Shown one piece after another: positions 1-8,576 of a stretch of 64,000 bases of DNA. The position numbers were made by a program, and so were the translations under genes. This DNA comes from Erwinia sp. SLM-02 (GTDB lineage: Bacteria; Pseudomonadota; Gammaproteobacteria; Enterobacterales; Enterobacteriaceae), in assembly GCF_037450285.1 (NCBI RefSeq), contig NZ_JAQISN010000001.1, forward strand, positions 2,542,001 through 2,606,000, written 5' to 3'. How positions within the stretch are numbered: the stretch's first letter is position 1; each line of letters begins with the position of its first letter. A model generated the notes under the pieces. The model saw only the letters and a list, made by a program, of their open reading frames with translations. It did not search any database and was not told the origin of the DNA.

Positions 1-140
1 GTTTTCGCTACCAGTTGGACGATCGGCAGATCGCCGTATTGCTAAATTACCTGCGGACCGATCTGGCCCAGCGCGCTTCCTGGCCGGACCTGCCCCATCG
101 CGTACAGCTCATTCGCCAACAAACCGAGGCCACGCCATGA
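1..140 (+). CDS. cytochrome c subunit of a molybdo-dehydrogenase, C-terminal end only
   Basis: An open frame enters from the left edge (first full codon at base 3) and stops at 138-140, giving about 45 residues. The tail RYQLDDRQIAVLLNYLR resembles the last helix of c-type cytochrome domains (LSDxQIAxVLxYLR). Such cytochromes act as periplasmic electron acceptors for isoquinoline/aldehyde-oxidase-type molybdenum dehydrogenases. No CxxCH heme motif lies inside the window, so the call rests on this tail and on context. Its stop overlaps the start of a MocA-like gene (ATGA), followed by xdhC, a common order in these operons. Seen: the tail and overlap. Inferred: partner subunits upstream of the window. 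Confidence 0.6.
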   Translation, partial: FRYQLDDRQIAVLLNYLRTDLAQRASWPDLPHRVQLIRQQTEATP

Positions 141-721
141 TTGCCAGTACCGGGATCCTGCTGATGGCGGCAGGGTTAAGCCGCCGCTACCGCCAGCAGT
201 GCGGGCAGCACAAGCTTCAGACCGCTCCCGCCGATAACAATCCGTTTCCCCTGCTGGAACGCAACCTGCAGCTGGCGACCGCCGTCGCGGGCCAGCAGGT
301 CAATGTGGTGCTGCGCCCGGAAGACCGCGAGATGATCGCCCTTGCGCGACGCTATCAGTGTGCGGTTACGCTGCTGGCCAGCCCCGGTTTAGGCAGTTCA
401 ATTGCCGCCGGCGTGGCAAATCGCCCCTGGTGGACGGGCTGGCTGGTGATGCTCGCCGATATGCCGTGGCTGCAGCAGAAGACCGTCATGCGGGTCTTTC
501 AGGGACTGCAGTTTGCGGATACCGTGCGTCCGGTGTGGCACCAGCAGCCAGGGCACCCGGTAGCGTTTAGCCGGATGCTGCGCCAGTCGCTGCTGGCGCT
601 GAGCGGTGACGCGGGCGCAAACAGCATTCTGGATCGGTACCCACCGCTGCTGATTGAGGTGAACGATCCCGGCTGCGTGCGGGACATCGACGAGCCGATG
701 GACTGGCAAAGAGAGAGATGA
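137..721 (+). CDS. MocA-like molybdenum cofactor nucleotidyltransferase
   Basis: 194 aa, MobA/MocA-like NTP transferase. These cytoplasmic enzymes add CMP (or GMP) to molybdopterin to make the dinucleotide cofactor used by xanthine-oxidase-family dehydrogenases. Visible motifs: the nucleotide-binding loop LMAAGLSRRY near residues 9-18, the metal-binding LADMP at 106-110, GHP at 139-141 and GDAGA at 157-161, followed by an acidic DIDEP. The ATG overlaps the stop of the cytochrome gene and its own stop overlaps xdhC, so the three are probably translationally coupled. CMP rather than GMP specificity is assumed from the neighbours. Confidence 0.82.
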   Translation: MIASTGILLMAAGLSRRYRQQCGQHKLQTAPADNNPFPLLERNLQLATAVAGQQVNVVLRPEDREMIALARRYQCAVTLLASPGLGSSIAAGVANRPWWTGWLVMLADMPWLQQKTVMRVFQGLQFADTVRPVWHQQPGHPVAFSRMLRQSLLALSGDAGANSILDRYPPLLIEVNDPGCVRDIDEPMDWQRER

Positions 722-1698
722 ACATGCTTTCACCGGATACCCGGGTGCTGGAGTTTGCGCTGAGCGAAGCCGGGCAGCACAAAGACCTCTGGCTGTGTAC
801 CGTGCTTTATACCTGGGGGTCGGCACCGCGCTCGCCAGGCGCGCTGATGGCGGTCAGTCAGACGGGGGAAGGATGCGGTTCACTTTCCGGCGGCTGCATT
901 GAAGAACACTTCCTGCAGCGGCTGGCGCAGGGCGAATATCACATGCCAAGCCAGCGAGTGCGCTACGGCGCGGGCAGCGATATCACGGAGATTACCCTGC
1001 CCTGCGGCGGCAGTCTTGAGGTGCTGGTGGAATACCTGCCGGCTACGGCCGCAACCCTGGATTATCTGCACCGTATGCTGCTGGCCCTGCGCGGTGAGTT
1101 TGCGCAGGAAAAAAGGCTGGAACCCGGCCAGCCCGCGACGCTGGAACCCTGCCCTCATCCGACGCCCGGCCCGGCGGTGTATCAGCAGGGCACCACGCTG
1201 TGCCTGCGGCTGGCTCCGCCGGTAAATATCATTATCGCCGGGCTGTCACCGGTGGCGGAATACTGCATTGAGTTTGCCCGCGCGGTGGGTTTCACCGTGC
1301 TGGTGTGCGAACACCGCGAGGCGCTGCGGGCGGCATTCAATGCGTCAACGGTGCTGCCGGATTTCCCCGCCCGCTACCTTGAACGGCAGGGATGCACCCC
1401 GAACAGCGCGATACTTTGCCTGACGCATGACGCACGAATTGACGATTTGACGCTGATGGAGGCCTGCCGGACACCGGCTTTTTACATCGGGGCGCTGGGT
1501 TCGTGGCGCAACAGTGAAAAGCGCCGGGATCGGCTGAGGAGCGTTGCGGACCTGGATGAAATACAGCTGGCGCGTATCCACGGCCCGGTCGGCCTGGCTA
1601 TCGGCAGCAAAACCCCGGCTGAAATCGCGCTGGCAATAATTGCCGATATTGTACGAGTTAAGAACGGTGCAGCAGGGAATTCTCAGCCACCGCGGTAA
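718..1698 (+). CDS. XdhC/CoxI-family molybdenum cofactor insertion protein
   Basis: 326 aa, XdhC family. These proteins bind mature molybdenum cofactor, promote its sulfuration and hand it to the apo-dehydrogenase in the cytoplasm. The N-terminal CoxI-type part has GGCIEEH with Cys at about 60. The C-terminal Rossmann-like part holds GALGSWRN and the family signature IHGPVGLAIGSKTPAEIA near the end. ATGA overlap with the preceding nucleotidyltransferase. A second in-frame ATG lies at 724. Probably the last gene of the operon; the gene after it (yfcL) is on the other strand. Family assignment is solid; the client enzyme is inferred to be the dehydrogenase encoded upstream. Confidence 0.88.
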   Translation: MNMLSPDTRVLEFALSEAGQHKDLWLCTVLYTWGSAPRSPGALMAVSQTGEGCGSLSGGCIEEHFLQRLAQGEYHMPSQRVRYGAGSDITEITLPCGGSLEVLVEYLPATAATLDYLHRMLLALRGEFAQEKRLEPGQPATLEPCPHPTPGPAVYQQGTTLCLRLAPPVNIIIAGLSPVAEYCIEFARAVGFTVLVCEHREALRAAFNASTVLPDFPARYLERQGCTPNSAILCLTHDARIDDLTLMEACRTPAFYIGALGSWRNSEKRRDRLRSVADLDEIQLARIHGPVGLAIGSKTPAEIALAIIADIVRVKNGAAGNSQPPR

Positions 1699-1732
1699 GG
1701 ATTGTCACCCACCGCGGTGGCCTACACGTCAC

Positions 1733-1757
1733 GGCACGTCAGGAAGGCTGACGTGCC
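1733..1757. terminator. perfect 10-bp hairpin at the yfcL 3' end
   Basis: GGCACGTCAG (1733-1742) and CTGACGTGCC (1748-1757) form a perfect stem with a 5-nt loop, overlapping the last codon and stop of yfcL, between two convergent genes. There is no T-run on either side, so it may protect 3' ends rather than terminate by itself. A second perfect palindrome, CCACCGCGGTGG, sits at 1709-1720. Confidence 0.4.
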
Positions 1758-2017
1758 TGACTGAACAGATTTTCCCACATGCCGATCACCAGCGCCTGAT
1801 CGCGCGGCGACAGTTCGGACTGAATGGTATTTTCCAGGCTCTGCTGAACGTGGGCCTGCAACGCTTCGGGCGTATGGTCGCCGGAGAGTTCAATTTCAGC
1901 CACCGCCACGGTCAGATGGCCGCGCAGATAGCCGCTGGCAAACAGCTCGTCGTCGCTGGCGTGCTCTACCATGTCATCAATCAGGCCCAGAATACGCGCC
2001 TCGAATTCATCGATCAT
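1739..2017 (-). CDS. yfcL: YfcL family protein
   Basis: 92 aa, the same length as E. coli YfcL and almost collinear with it (for example ASDDELFASGYLRGHLT and LSPRDQALV). A small acidic cytoplasmic protein of unknown function, with no membrane segment or signal. It lies 34 bp after epmC on the same strand, as in E. coli, where yfcL closes the prmB-aroC-mepA-yfcA-epmC-yfcL run. Here that run is split by the araC/iolE-like insertion. Converges with xdhC. Confidence 0.93.
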   Translation of the reverse strand: MIDEFEARILGLIDDMVEHASDDELFASGYLRGHLTVAVAEIELSGDHTPEALQAHVQQSLENTIQSELSPRDQALVIGMWENLFSQARQPS

Positions 2018-2051
2018 ATCATTCCTCTGTAGGCAATTCGCTCCACGCGCA

Positions 2052-2597
2052 TTACAAATCTTCCGGCCACGGAAAATGTTCTGCAGTCAGCGGTGGGGTA
2101 GTATAAAACGAGCGGAGTTCGGCAATCAGACGCGCCGGGCGGGCGGGGATGCCCTGTTCCAGATAAGCCATTACCTGCGCATGGACCTTGCGCTGAAAAG
2201 CAATGCGATCTGGCTCACAATCTCCTTCAAGATTGTCACAGCTTACGTTGAACGGAAAGCCCGCCGCAACAGAAAACAGCCACTCCAGCGCCTGCGGTTT
2301 AATCTCCGCGGCTTCGAACTGCGCCTGAGTAGTGGCATCACGCCCGTCCGGGCAGTACCAGTAGCCAAAATCCACCAGCTTGCGGCGCTCGGCCCCGGCA
2401 ATACACCAGTGCGAAATTTCGTGCAGCCCGCTGGCATAATAGCCGTGGGCAAACACCACCCGGTTCCATGGGGATGTATCGTCTGCCGGCAGATAGATCG
2501 GCTCATCGTCGCCTTTAATCAGGCGGGTTTGAAAATCATCAACAAAGCAGCGATCGAAGATCTCAATCAGCTGCTGATAGTGGTGTTGCGTGCTCAT
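2052..2597 (-). CDS. epmC: elongation factor P hydroxylase EpmC
   Basis: 181 aa, matching E. coli EpmC (YfcM) in length and over most of its sequence (LIKGDDEPIYLPAD, HEISHWCIAG, DFGYWYCPDGRDA). EpmC hydroxylates the beta-lysyl-lysine on elongation factor P after EpmA/EpmB have added it, finishing the modification that helps ribosomes through polyproline stretches. The HEISH stretch and nearby acidic residues are candidate metal ligands. Starts ATG at 2597, followed by yfcL. In E. coli it follows yfcA directly; here about 3.2 kb of other genes intervene, so it presumably has its own promoter. Confidence 0.95.
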   Translation of the reverse strand: MSTQHHYQQLIEIFDRCFVDDFQTRLIKGDDEPIYLPADDTSPWNRVVFAHGYYASGLHEISHWCIAGAERRKLVDFGYWYCPDGRDATTQAQFEAAEIKPQALEWLFSVAAGFPFNVSCDNLEGDCEPDRIAFQRKVHAQVMAYLEQGIPARPARLIAELRSFYTTPPLTAEHFPWPEDL

Positions 2598-2664
2598 AGC
2601 TGTTTGTCGTCAAAGTAAAAAAACGCGCAATTGTCGCATTATGTCAGCCCGGTTACGAGCACTA

Positions 2665-3486
2665 TTACAGCGTCTGCGACTGGCGGCGAAAGGCCAGCGG
2701 CGCCAGCCCGTAATGCTCCTTGAAGGCGCGCGAAAAATGGAACGGCGAAACAAATCCGCACTGCTCGGCAATCAGCGCGACCGGCAGCTCGCTGTGGATC
2801 AGCTGGCGACCGGCATGGCGAAGGCGTACGTCGCGCAGGTAGCGTGCCGGAGTCTGGTGCAAATGGCGGCGAAACAGCGCAATGAGGTGATTAACCGAGC
2901 AGTGCGCCTGTGCGGCAATATCCTCCAGCGCCAGCGGATGCTGATAGCGCATGGCAATATATTTACAGGCTTCACGTACCCCTTTCGGCATGGTTTGTAG
3001 CGAGTCGCCCTGCGGGCCGCCGCCGCGCGAGGCATAATAGTAGAGCAGCGTTTCCGCCAGCGAGATCAGCGCACGAGCGGCACCGGCGGGCTGTGCGGCC
3101 AGGCTCATGCCCAGCTCCATCAGCTGTTCCACCTGGTTATCAAACACAATCGTCGGCGGCAGAGGCTGCAGGTCACGGTTAAAATCTCCCGGCAGCGCGG
3201 CAAAATCCAGCTGGCACCAGATATGTTCGCTGGGCCCGGCGGGATCGAAGCGAAAGAACTCGCGCTGGCCGGGCAGCAGCAGCGCCAGCATTCCTGGCAG
3301 CAGCTGCTGCGTCCGGTCGTCAATTTCAATGGTTACGCTACCGCTCAGCATGGCGATAAACTGGATGCCGCGCTGCACGCGTGGCCCGTGCGTTTCCCCC
3401 GCACCGTAGCGCGACAGACCAAAATATCCTTCCGTCGGTGCAACCGGCAGTGTGATTTCAGATATTTTTCTCACTACTCTGGTCAT
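2665..3486 (-). CDS. AraC-family regulator of the adjacent sugar/inositol operon
   Basis: 273 aa. The N-terminal part looks like the cupin sensor of AraC-type regulators (ETHGPRVQRGIQFIAMLSG near residue 33). The C-terminal 100 residues carry the two helix-turn-helix units (LEDIAAQAHCSVNHLIALFRR, then IAEQCGFVSPFHFSRAFKEH). Divergent from the iolE-like gene with 128 bp between starts, the usual layout for a local activator that responds to the pathway substrate. The ligand is not evident. The gene lies inside a block absent from the E. coli yfcA-epmC junction. Confidence 0.85.
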   Translation of the reverse strand: MTRVVRKISEITLPVAPTEGYFGLSRYGAGETHGPRVQRGIQFIAMLSGSVTIEIDDRTQQLLPGMLALLLPGQREFFRFDPAGPSEHIWCQLDFAALPGDFNRDLQPLPPTIVFDNQVEQLMELGMSLAAQPAGAARALISLAETLLYYYASRGGGPQGDSLQTMPKGVREACKYIAMRYQHPLALEDIAAQAHCSVNHLIALFRRHLHQTPARYLRDVRLRHAGRQLIHSELPVALIAEQCGFVSPFHFSRAFKEHYGLAPLAFRRQSQTL

Positions 3487-3614
3487 GTACCCTCCCGGGC
3501 CTGTCAGGCTATCTTTTCCCCCATCTTCAGCCGGATGGCGGCTAATGCAATCTCAACGCTGATGCAGCCGCTGATTTTGCGACGCGGATCAAACTTTGAT
3601 TTCAGACAGGAGAA
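3487..3614. promoter_or_regulatory. divergent control region, araC-type gene / iolE-like gene
   Basis: 128 bp between divergent starts. An AGGAG ribosome site lies just before ATGATG at 3615-3620; spacing favours the second ATG (3618) for the iolE-like gene. I see no convincing -10/-35 pair or repeat that would mark the AraC-type operator. Confidence 0.45.
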
Positions 3615-4511
3615 ATGATGAGCAACACCAATGTTCAACTTGGCGTCAGCCCGCTGGCATGGACCAACGACGTGCTGGAAGACCTGGGCGATAACGTCTC
3701 GGCCCTGCAGTGCATGCAGGAGGCCGCCGCTATCGGCTATCAGGGGATTGAGCTGGGGCGTAAGTTCCCTCGTGAAGTCGCCACTCTTCAGCCGCTGCTG
3801 CAGGAAACCGGCCTGTCGCTGGCCTCCGGATGGTTCTCCGGCACGCTGGCGGACATCAGCGTGGAACAGGAATTACGCAACGTGGCCGATCACGCCCGTC
3901 TGCTGAGCGGCCTCGGCTGCGGGGTGATGGTGTACGGCGAGTGCAGCGGGATGCCGGGGGAGACGCCGCTGGATATCGGTATCTCGCACTCACCTGCGCT
4001 CAGCGCCATCGATTTTGATGCCTATGCGCGGCGGATGAGCGAGTTCTCTTCGGTGCTGTATCAGGAGTACGGCCTGAAGCTGGCCTACCATCACCATCTG
4101 ATGATGCTGGTTGAGCACCAGGATGAGATCGAGCGCTTCTTCTCCGCCACCGCTGACGACGTCGGTATGCTGCTGGATACCGGCCACGCGGTGGCTGCAG
4201 GCAGCGATCTGAACGCGCTGATTAGCCGCTTCGGCAGCCGTATCTGCCATATCCACCTGAAGGATATCCGCCGCGAGCGCATGGCACAGGTCTACGCGCA
4301 GGATCAAAGCTTCAACGAGGGCGTGCGCGGCGGCATGTTTACCGTGCCGGGCGACGGCTATATCGACTATCAGCCGGTGGTCGACTACGTCAACGGCAGC
4401 GGCTATCGCGGCTGGCTGATTGTGGAAGCCGAGCAGGATCCGCTGAAAGCGCCACCGGTACCGACGGTGACGCGCGCCTTTACCCACGTTAACTCCCTCT
4501 TCTCGCTGTAA
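3615..4511 (+). CDS. IolE-like sugar phosphate isomerase/epimerase (inosose dehydratase family)
   Basis: 298 aa TIM-barrel protein of the AP-endonuclease-2 / xylose-isomerase-like superfamily. The C-terminal half has features typical of IolE: MLLDTGHAVAAG, RICHIHLKDIR, GMFTVPGDGYID and GWLIVEAEQDP, containing the expected metal-binding Asp, His and Glu residues. IolE dehydrates 2-keto-myo-inositol in inositol catabolism. No other iol genes are present, so the true substrate may be another cyclitol or keto-sugar. The second ATG (3618) has the better spacing to AGGAG. Followed after 9 bp by an oxidoreductase, probably co-transcribed. Confidence 0.78.
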   Translation: MMSNTNVQLGVSPLAWTNDVLEDLGDNVSALQCMQEAAAIGYQGIELGRKFPREVATLQPLLQETGLSLASGWFSGTLADISVEQELRNVADHARLLSGLGCGVMVYGECSGMPGETPLDIGISHSPALSAIDFDAYARRMSEFSSVLYQEYGLKLAYHHHLMMLVEHQDEIERFFSATADDVGMLLDTGHAVAAGSDLNALISRFGSRICHIHLKDIRRERMAQVYAQDQSFNEGVRGGMFTVPGDGYIDYQPVVDYVNGSGYRGWLIVEAEQDPLKAPPVPTVTRAFTHVNSLFSL

Positions 4512-4520
4512 GGAATCATC

Positions 4521-5693
4521 ATGTCTGACACGCTGAATATTGGTCTTATCGGCTCCGGTTTTATGGGCCAGGCGCATGCCGATGCGATTCGCCGCGCCGC
4601 GCTGCTCTACCCCAACCTGCCGAAAACGCCGGTGCTGTACGCCATTGCCGATCAAAATCAGTCGATGGCTGAACAGGCGGCGAAACGCTTTGGCGCGCTG
4701 CACGCGTTCGGCGACTGGCGCGAAATGCTGCAGGATCCGAACATCGACGTGATTGATATCACCTCGCCAAACCATCTGCACCATCAGATGGCGCTGGAGG
4801 CGATTGCCGCCGGTAAACACGTTTACTGCGAGAAGCCGCTGGCCGTCACCGAGCCGCAGGCGCGGGAGATGGCGGAAGCCGCGCGTAAAGCCGGGGTGAA
4901 AACCATGGTGGCCTTTAACAACATTAAAACCCCGGCGGCGCAGCTGGCAAAACAGCTGATTGAACGCGGCGAAATCGGCACGCCGGTGCGCTTCCGTGGC
5001 ACCTTCGACCAGGGCTTCTATAACGATCCTGAACTGCCGTGGTCCTGGCGCTGCTCGAAGGAGCTGGCCGGTTCAGGCTCGCTCGGCGATTTGGGCGCGC
5101 ACACGCTGTCGGTGGCGCAGTATCTGATGGGCGGCGTGAGCGAAGTCTGCGCCAGCGGCCAGACCCATCTGAAAACCCGCCCGGTGCCGGGCGTCGACAG
5201 CGGCTATGCCAGCAAGGTTGAGGCCAACGCCGAGCGCCGCGAGGTGGAGAACGATGACCAGATGCAGTGCCTGGTCACCTTCGACAGCGGTGCCGCCGGG
5301 GTGATTGAATCCTCGCGCATCGCCGCCGGGCGTATTTTTGGCGTCTACTGGGAAGTTTCCGGCACCGAGGGCACGCTGTATATGGACGGCGAGCGTTTTA
5401 ACGAGCTGCAGGTGTTCCGCTTTAACGACGACAAGCGCGATCGCGGCTTTAAAACCCTGTATGCCGGTAGCCAGATCCCGTCCTATTTCGCCTTCTTTGG
5501 CTTTGATTTCGGCGGCGGCGGGCTGGGCTACTTCGACGTGAAGGTGCTGGAAGTGCACGATCTGGTACAGGGCATCTGCCGCGATGACGACTGCTACCCC
5601 AACTTTGCTTTTGGCTGGGAGAACCAGCGGATCCTGCAGGCGATTGAGGATTCAATGGATCAGCGCCGCTGGGTCAACGTCAGCCGGGGCTGA
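4521..5693 (+). CDS. Gfo/Idh/MocA-family NAD(P)-dependent sugar/inositol dehydrogenase
   Basis: 390 aa. N-terminal Rossmann fold with GLIGSGFMG (residues 8-16) for NAD(P), then the family EKP motif at 104-106 with its catalytic lysine, and a C-terminal substrate domain containing GDLGAH. These cytoplasmic enzymes oxidise sugars or cyclitols; paired with an IolE-like protein it probably produces the keto-intermediate that the partner acts on. ATG has a GGAAT upstream, and the gene starts 9 bp after its partner. A strong terminator follows. Exact substrate unknown. Confidence 0.82.
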   Translation: MSDTLNIGLIGSGFMGQAHADAIRRAALLYPNLPKTPVLYAIADQNQSMAEQAAKRFGALHAFGDWREMLQDPNIDVIDITSPNHLHHQMALEAIAAGKHVYCEKPLAVTEPQAREMAEAARKAGVKTMVAFNNIKTPAAQLAKQLIERGEIGTPVRFRGTFDQGFYNDPELPWSWRCSKELAGSGSLGDLGAHTLSVAQYLMGGVSEVCASGQTHLKTRPVPGVDSGYASKVEANAERREVENDDQMQCLVTFDSGAAGVIESSRIAAGRIFGVYWEVSGTEGTLYMDGERFNELQVFRFNDDKRDRGFKTLYAGSQIPSYFAFFGFDFGGGGLGYFDVKVLEVHDLVQGICRDDDCYPNFAFGWENQRILQAIEDSMDQRRWVNVSRG

Positions 5694-5719
5694 ATCTCAG
5701 AAGGAAAGCGGATGCTTTG

Positions 5720-5776
5720 TCAGGCGCTACGACGGTTAAATTTTGCTTAATCGTAGGGGGTAGCGCCTGATTTTTT
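5720..5776 (+). terminator. rho-independent terminator of the iolE-like operon
   Basis: Arms TCAGGCGCTAC (5720-5730) and GTAGCGCCTGA (5760-5770) pair perfectly, with further pairing inside the loop (GGTTAA with TTAATC), then TTTTTT at 5771-5776. It closes the plus-strand operon; convergent yfcA ends at 5805. Confidence 0.85.
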
Positions 5777-5804
5777 CGTATCCGGCAGGAGAATGACGCG
5801 CCGC

Positions 5805-6602
5805 TTACAGCGCGTGGAACCACGCAATAATTTCCGCACCGTGGCTGTCAAACAGCAGTTTGGCGCTCATCACCGCGGAAACAATGACGATCATTGGGCG
5901 AATCAGCGTCTGGCCCTTGCTCAGCACCATTCTGGCACCGAGGCGCGCGCCGCACACCTGTCCCGCCAGCATCACCACGCCCACGCCCCACACCACCTTA
6001 CCGCCGAGCATAAACAGCAGCAGGCCGCCAAGATTCGAGGTGAAGTTCAGCATTTTGGCATGCGCGGTGGATTTCGCGAGGTTGTAACCGCACAGGGTGA
6101 CGAACGCCAGCGCGTAAAACGACCCGGCTCCTGGCCCGAAGAAGCCGTCATAGAAACCGACGCAGCCCCCGGCGACCAGCGCAAACGGCAGGCCGTGCAG
6201 GCGACGATGACGATCCTCTTCGCCAATGCGCGGCATCAGCAGGAAGTACAGACCAATGGCAATCACCAGCAGCGGCAGCAGCTGGCGCAGAATGTCGCCC
6301 TTGACGTGCTGCACCAGCAGCGCACCGCAGATCGAACCCAGAAACGTCAGGGCGATATTCAGCTTCTGCTCGCGCAGATCCACCGCCTTACGGCGAATAA
6401 AATAGAGGCTGGCGGAGAACGAGCCGCCGACGGACTGCAGCTTGTTGGTGGCCAGCGCCTGCGCCGGAGACAGCCCGGCAGCGAGCAGTGCCGGCACGGT
6501 CAGTAACCCACCGCCCCCGGCGATTGAGTCAATAAAACCGGCAAGCAATGCCACCAGAAACAGCACCCCCAGTAACCACGGGGCAACGGCAAACCACTCC
6601 AT
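5805..6602 (-). CDS. yfcA: TSUP-family inner-membrane transporter YfcA
   Basis: 265 aa, TauE/SafE (TSUP) family, about eight hydrophobic segments with the family repeats near the starts of both halves (GFIDSIAGGGGLLTVPALL and YDGFFGPGAGSF). Inner-membrane permease; TSUP members export or import sulfite, sulfoacetate and similar anions, but the YfcA substrate is unknown. It follows mepA by 32 bp on the same strand, as in E. coli, so it is the distal part of the prmB-aroC-mepA operon. Confidence 0.93.
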   Translation of the reverse strand: MEWFAVAPWLLGVLFLVALLAGFIDSIAGGGGLLTVPALLAAGLSPAQALATNKLQSVGGSFSASLYFIRRKAVDLREQKLNIALTFLGSICGALLVQHVKGDILRQLLPLLVIAIGLYFLLMPRIGEEDRHRRLHGLPFALVAGGCVGFYDGFFGPGAGSFYALAFVTLCGYNLAKSTAHAKMLNFTSNLGGLLLFMLGGKVVWGVGVVMLAGQVCGARLGARMVLSKGQTLIRPMIVIVSAVMSAKLLFDSHGAEIIAWFHAL

Positions 6603-6634
6603 CTGAGTTCCTTAGATCCTGAATGTAACGGCGA

Positions 6635-7459
6635 TCAGAGCAAATGCCGATCCAGCAGCGCCTGACAGGCCTGCGGCAACGGTGGCGGCTCGCGTTTTAC
6701 CGGCGGGGTGGTACCCGGTTTCGGCGGAGCAAACCAGCTTTGCAGCTCGGCTCCGCAGCCATCGCCCGCAGGCGGCAGCGGCTGATCCTCACACTGCAGG
6801 CTGCCCGCCGGGCAGCGCAGGCGCACGTGCATATGCGCACGATGCTGGAACCACGGACGCACCTTGCGCAGCCAGTCGCGATCGGCGCCGGCATCGGCGC
6901 ACAGCTGCTTTTTGATCGCCGGGTTGACGAAGATACGCGTCACGTCATTATCCTTCGCCGCCAGCTTGATCAGGCTGTCGATCTGCGGCTGCCAGTGGCG
7001 CGCAACGACGTTTTTACCGTCGGCGCTGACCAGATCCAGCGGCTGCGGCTTCAGCAGCATCTGCTGCGTCCAGCGCTGCTTCGGCAGCTGGAGCCAGATA
7101 TCCACGTCCAGACCGGACTGGTGGCTGGCGTGGCCGCTGCTGAAGCGCCCGCCGGCCGCCATGCCCATATCCCCCACCAGCACTTCGCCCAGACCCAGCT
7201 GGGTGGTACGCGTACTGAGGCGCTGGATAAAGGCGATCAGATCGGGATGACCGAAATAACGACGCTGATCGGTGCGCATCACCTGATAGCCCGGTGCCTC
7301 CAGCGGCAGCGCCTGAGCGCCGATAATGCAGCCGTTAGAAAACGCGCCAATCGACTGCGGCGCACCGCTTATCGGCTGGCGAATTGTCTGCCACGGCGTG
7401 GCCGCCACGGATGCGGCAGAAACCAGCAGGGTACACAGCAGAAGCAGCGTCTTTTTCAT
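6635..7459 (-). CDS. mepA: penicillin-insensitive murein endopeptidase MepA
   Basis: 274 aa, the same length as E. coli MepA. N-terminal signal peptide (KKTLLLLCTLLVSAASVAA) sends it to the periplasm, where it cleaves D-Ala-mDAP crosslinks in peptidoglycan. LAS-family zinc ligands are visible in GHASHQSGLDVDIW and in HRAHMHVRL. Five bp after aroC, so translationally close. The C-terminal tail is proline rich (PPKPGTTPPVKREPPP). Confidence 0.96.
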   Translation of the reverse strand: MKKTLLLLCTLLVSAASVAATPWQTIRQPISGAPQSIGAFSNGCIIGAQALPLEAPGYQVMRTDQRRYFGHPDLIAFIQRLSTRTTQLGLGEVLVGDMGMAAGGRFSSGHASHQSGLDVDIWLQLPKQRWTQQMLLKPQPLDLVSADGKNVVARHWQPQIDSLIKLAAKDNDVTRIFVNPAIKKQLCADAGADRDWLRKVRPWFQHRAHMHVRLRCPAGSLQCEDQPLPPAGDGCGAELQSWFAPPKPGTTPPVKREPPPLPQACQALLDRHLL

Positions 7460-7464
7460 CGTCG

Positions 7465-8550
7465 TTACCAGCGTGGGATATCGGTGTGAACGTCAGCGTT
7501 CTGCGCGCGATGGCGCAGCAGGTGATCCATCAGCACAATCGCCATCATCGCTTCGGCAATCGGCACCGCACGAATGCCCACGCAGGGATCGTGACGGCCT
7601 TTAGTGATCATTTCCACTTCTTCGCCGCTGCGGGTAATGGTCTGGCCCGGTACGGTGATGCTGGAAGTGGGTTTCATCGCAAGGTGCGCAATAATGGTCT
7701 GGCCGCTGCTGATGCCGCCGAGAATGCCGCCCGCGTGGTTGCTCTGGAAGCCGCTGGCGCGGATTTCATCACGGTGCTGGCTGCCACGCTGGTTAACCAC
7801 CGCGAAACCGTCACCGATTTCAATGCCCTTCACAGCGTTGATGCTCATCAGCGCGTGCGCCAGGTCGGCGTCCAGGCGATCGAAGACCGGTTCACCAAGG
7901 CCGACCGGAACCCGCTCCGCCATCACCGTGATTTTCGCACCAATCGAGTCGCCCTCTTTTTTCAGGCCGCGCATCAGTTCGTCCAGCGCCTCGATTTTGT
8001 CCGGATCCGGGCAGAAGAACGGGTTCTGCTCAACCTGATCCCAGTCCTTCAGTTCGCAGGCCACGTCGCCGATCTGCGCCAGGTAGCCGCGCACCTGAAT
8101 ACCGTGCTTCATTTCCAGATATTTTTTGGCAATCGCCCCCGCCGCAACGCGCATGGCGGTTTCACGGGCGGATGAACGGCCGCCGCCACGATAGTCGCGG
8201 AAGCCGTATTTTTGATCGTAGGTGTAATCGGCATGGCCAGGGCGGAACAGATCTTTGATCGTGCCGTAATCCTGTGAACGCTGGTCGGTGTTCTCGATCA
8301 GCAGCCCAATGCTGGTACCGGTGGTGCGGCCTTCAAACACGCCGGAAAGGATTTTGACCCGATCCGGTTCGCGGCGCTGGGTGGTGTAGCGCGAGGTGCC
8401 AGGGCGGCGACGGTCGAGATCGTGCTGCAAATCGGCTTCGGTCAAGGGAATGCCCGGCGGCACGCCGTCAACGATACAGCCGAGGGCGATACCGTGAGAT
8501 TCGCCAAACGTCGTTACCCGAAATACTTGTCCAATGGTATTACCCGCCAT
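7465..8550 (-). CDS. aroC: chorismate synthase AroC
   Basis: 361 aa, full length. Converts 5-enolpyruvylshikimate-3-phosphate to chorismate using reduced FMN, the last common step of aromatic biosynthesis. All three family signatures are present: GESHGIALGCIVDG near the N-terminus, RPGHADYTYDQKYGFRDYRG in the middle and the RGGGRSSARETA region. It lies 26 bp downstream of prmB and 5 bp upstream of mepA, the standard enterobacterial operon. Confidence 0.98.
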   Translation of the reverse strand: MAGNTIGQVFRVTTFGESHGIALGCIVDGVPPGIPLTEADLQHDLDRRRPGTSRYTTQRREPDRVKILSGVFEGRTTGTSIGLLIENTDQRSQDYGTIKDLFRPGHADYTYDQKYGFRDYRGGGRSSARETAMRVAAGAIAKKYLEMKHGIQVRGYLAQIGDVACELKDWDQVEQNPFFCPDPDKIEALDELMRGLKKEGDSIGAKITVMAERVPVGLGEPVFDRLDADLAHALMSINAVKGIEIGDGFAVVNQRGSQHRDEIRASGFQSNHAGGILGGISSGQTIIAHLAMKPTSSITVPGQTITRSGEEVEMITKGRHDPCVGIRAVPIAEAMMAIVLMDHLLRHRAQNADVHTDIPRW

Positions 8551-8576
8551 ACTGGCTCCTCGATCTGTTTTTCTAA

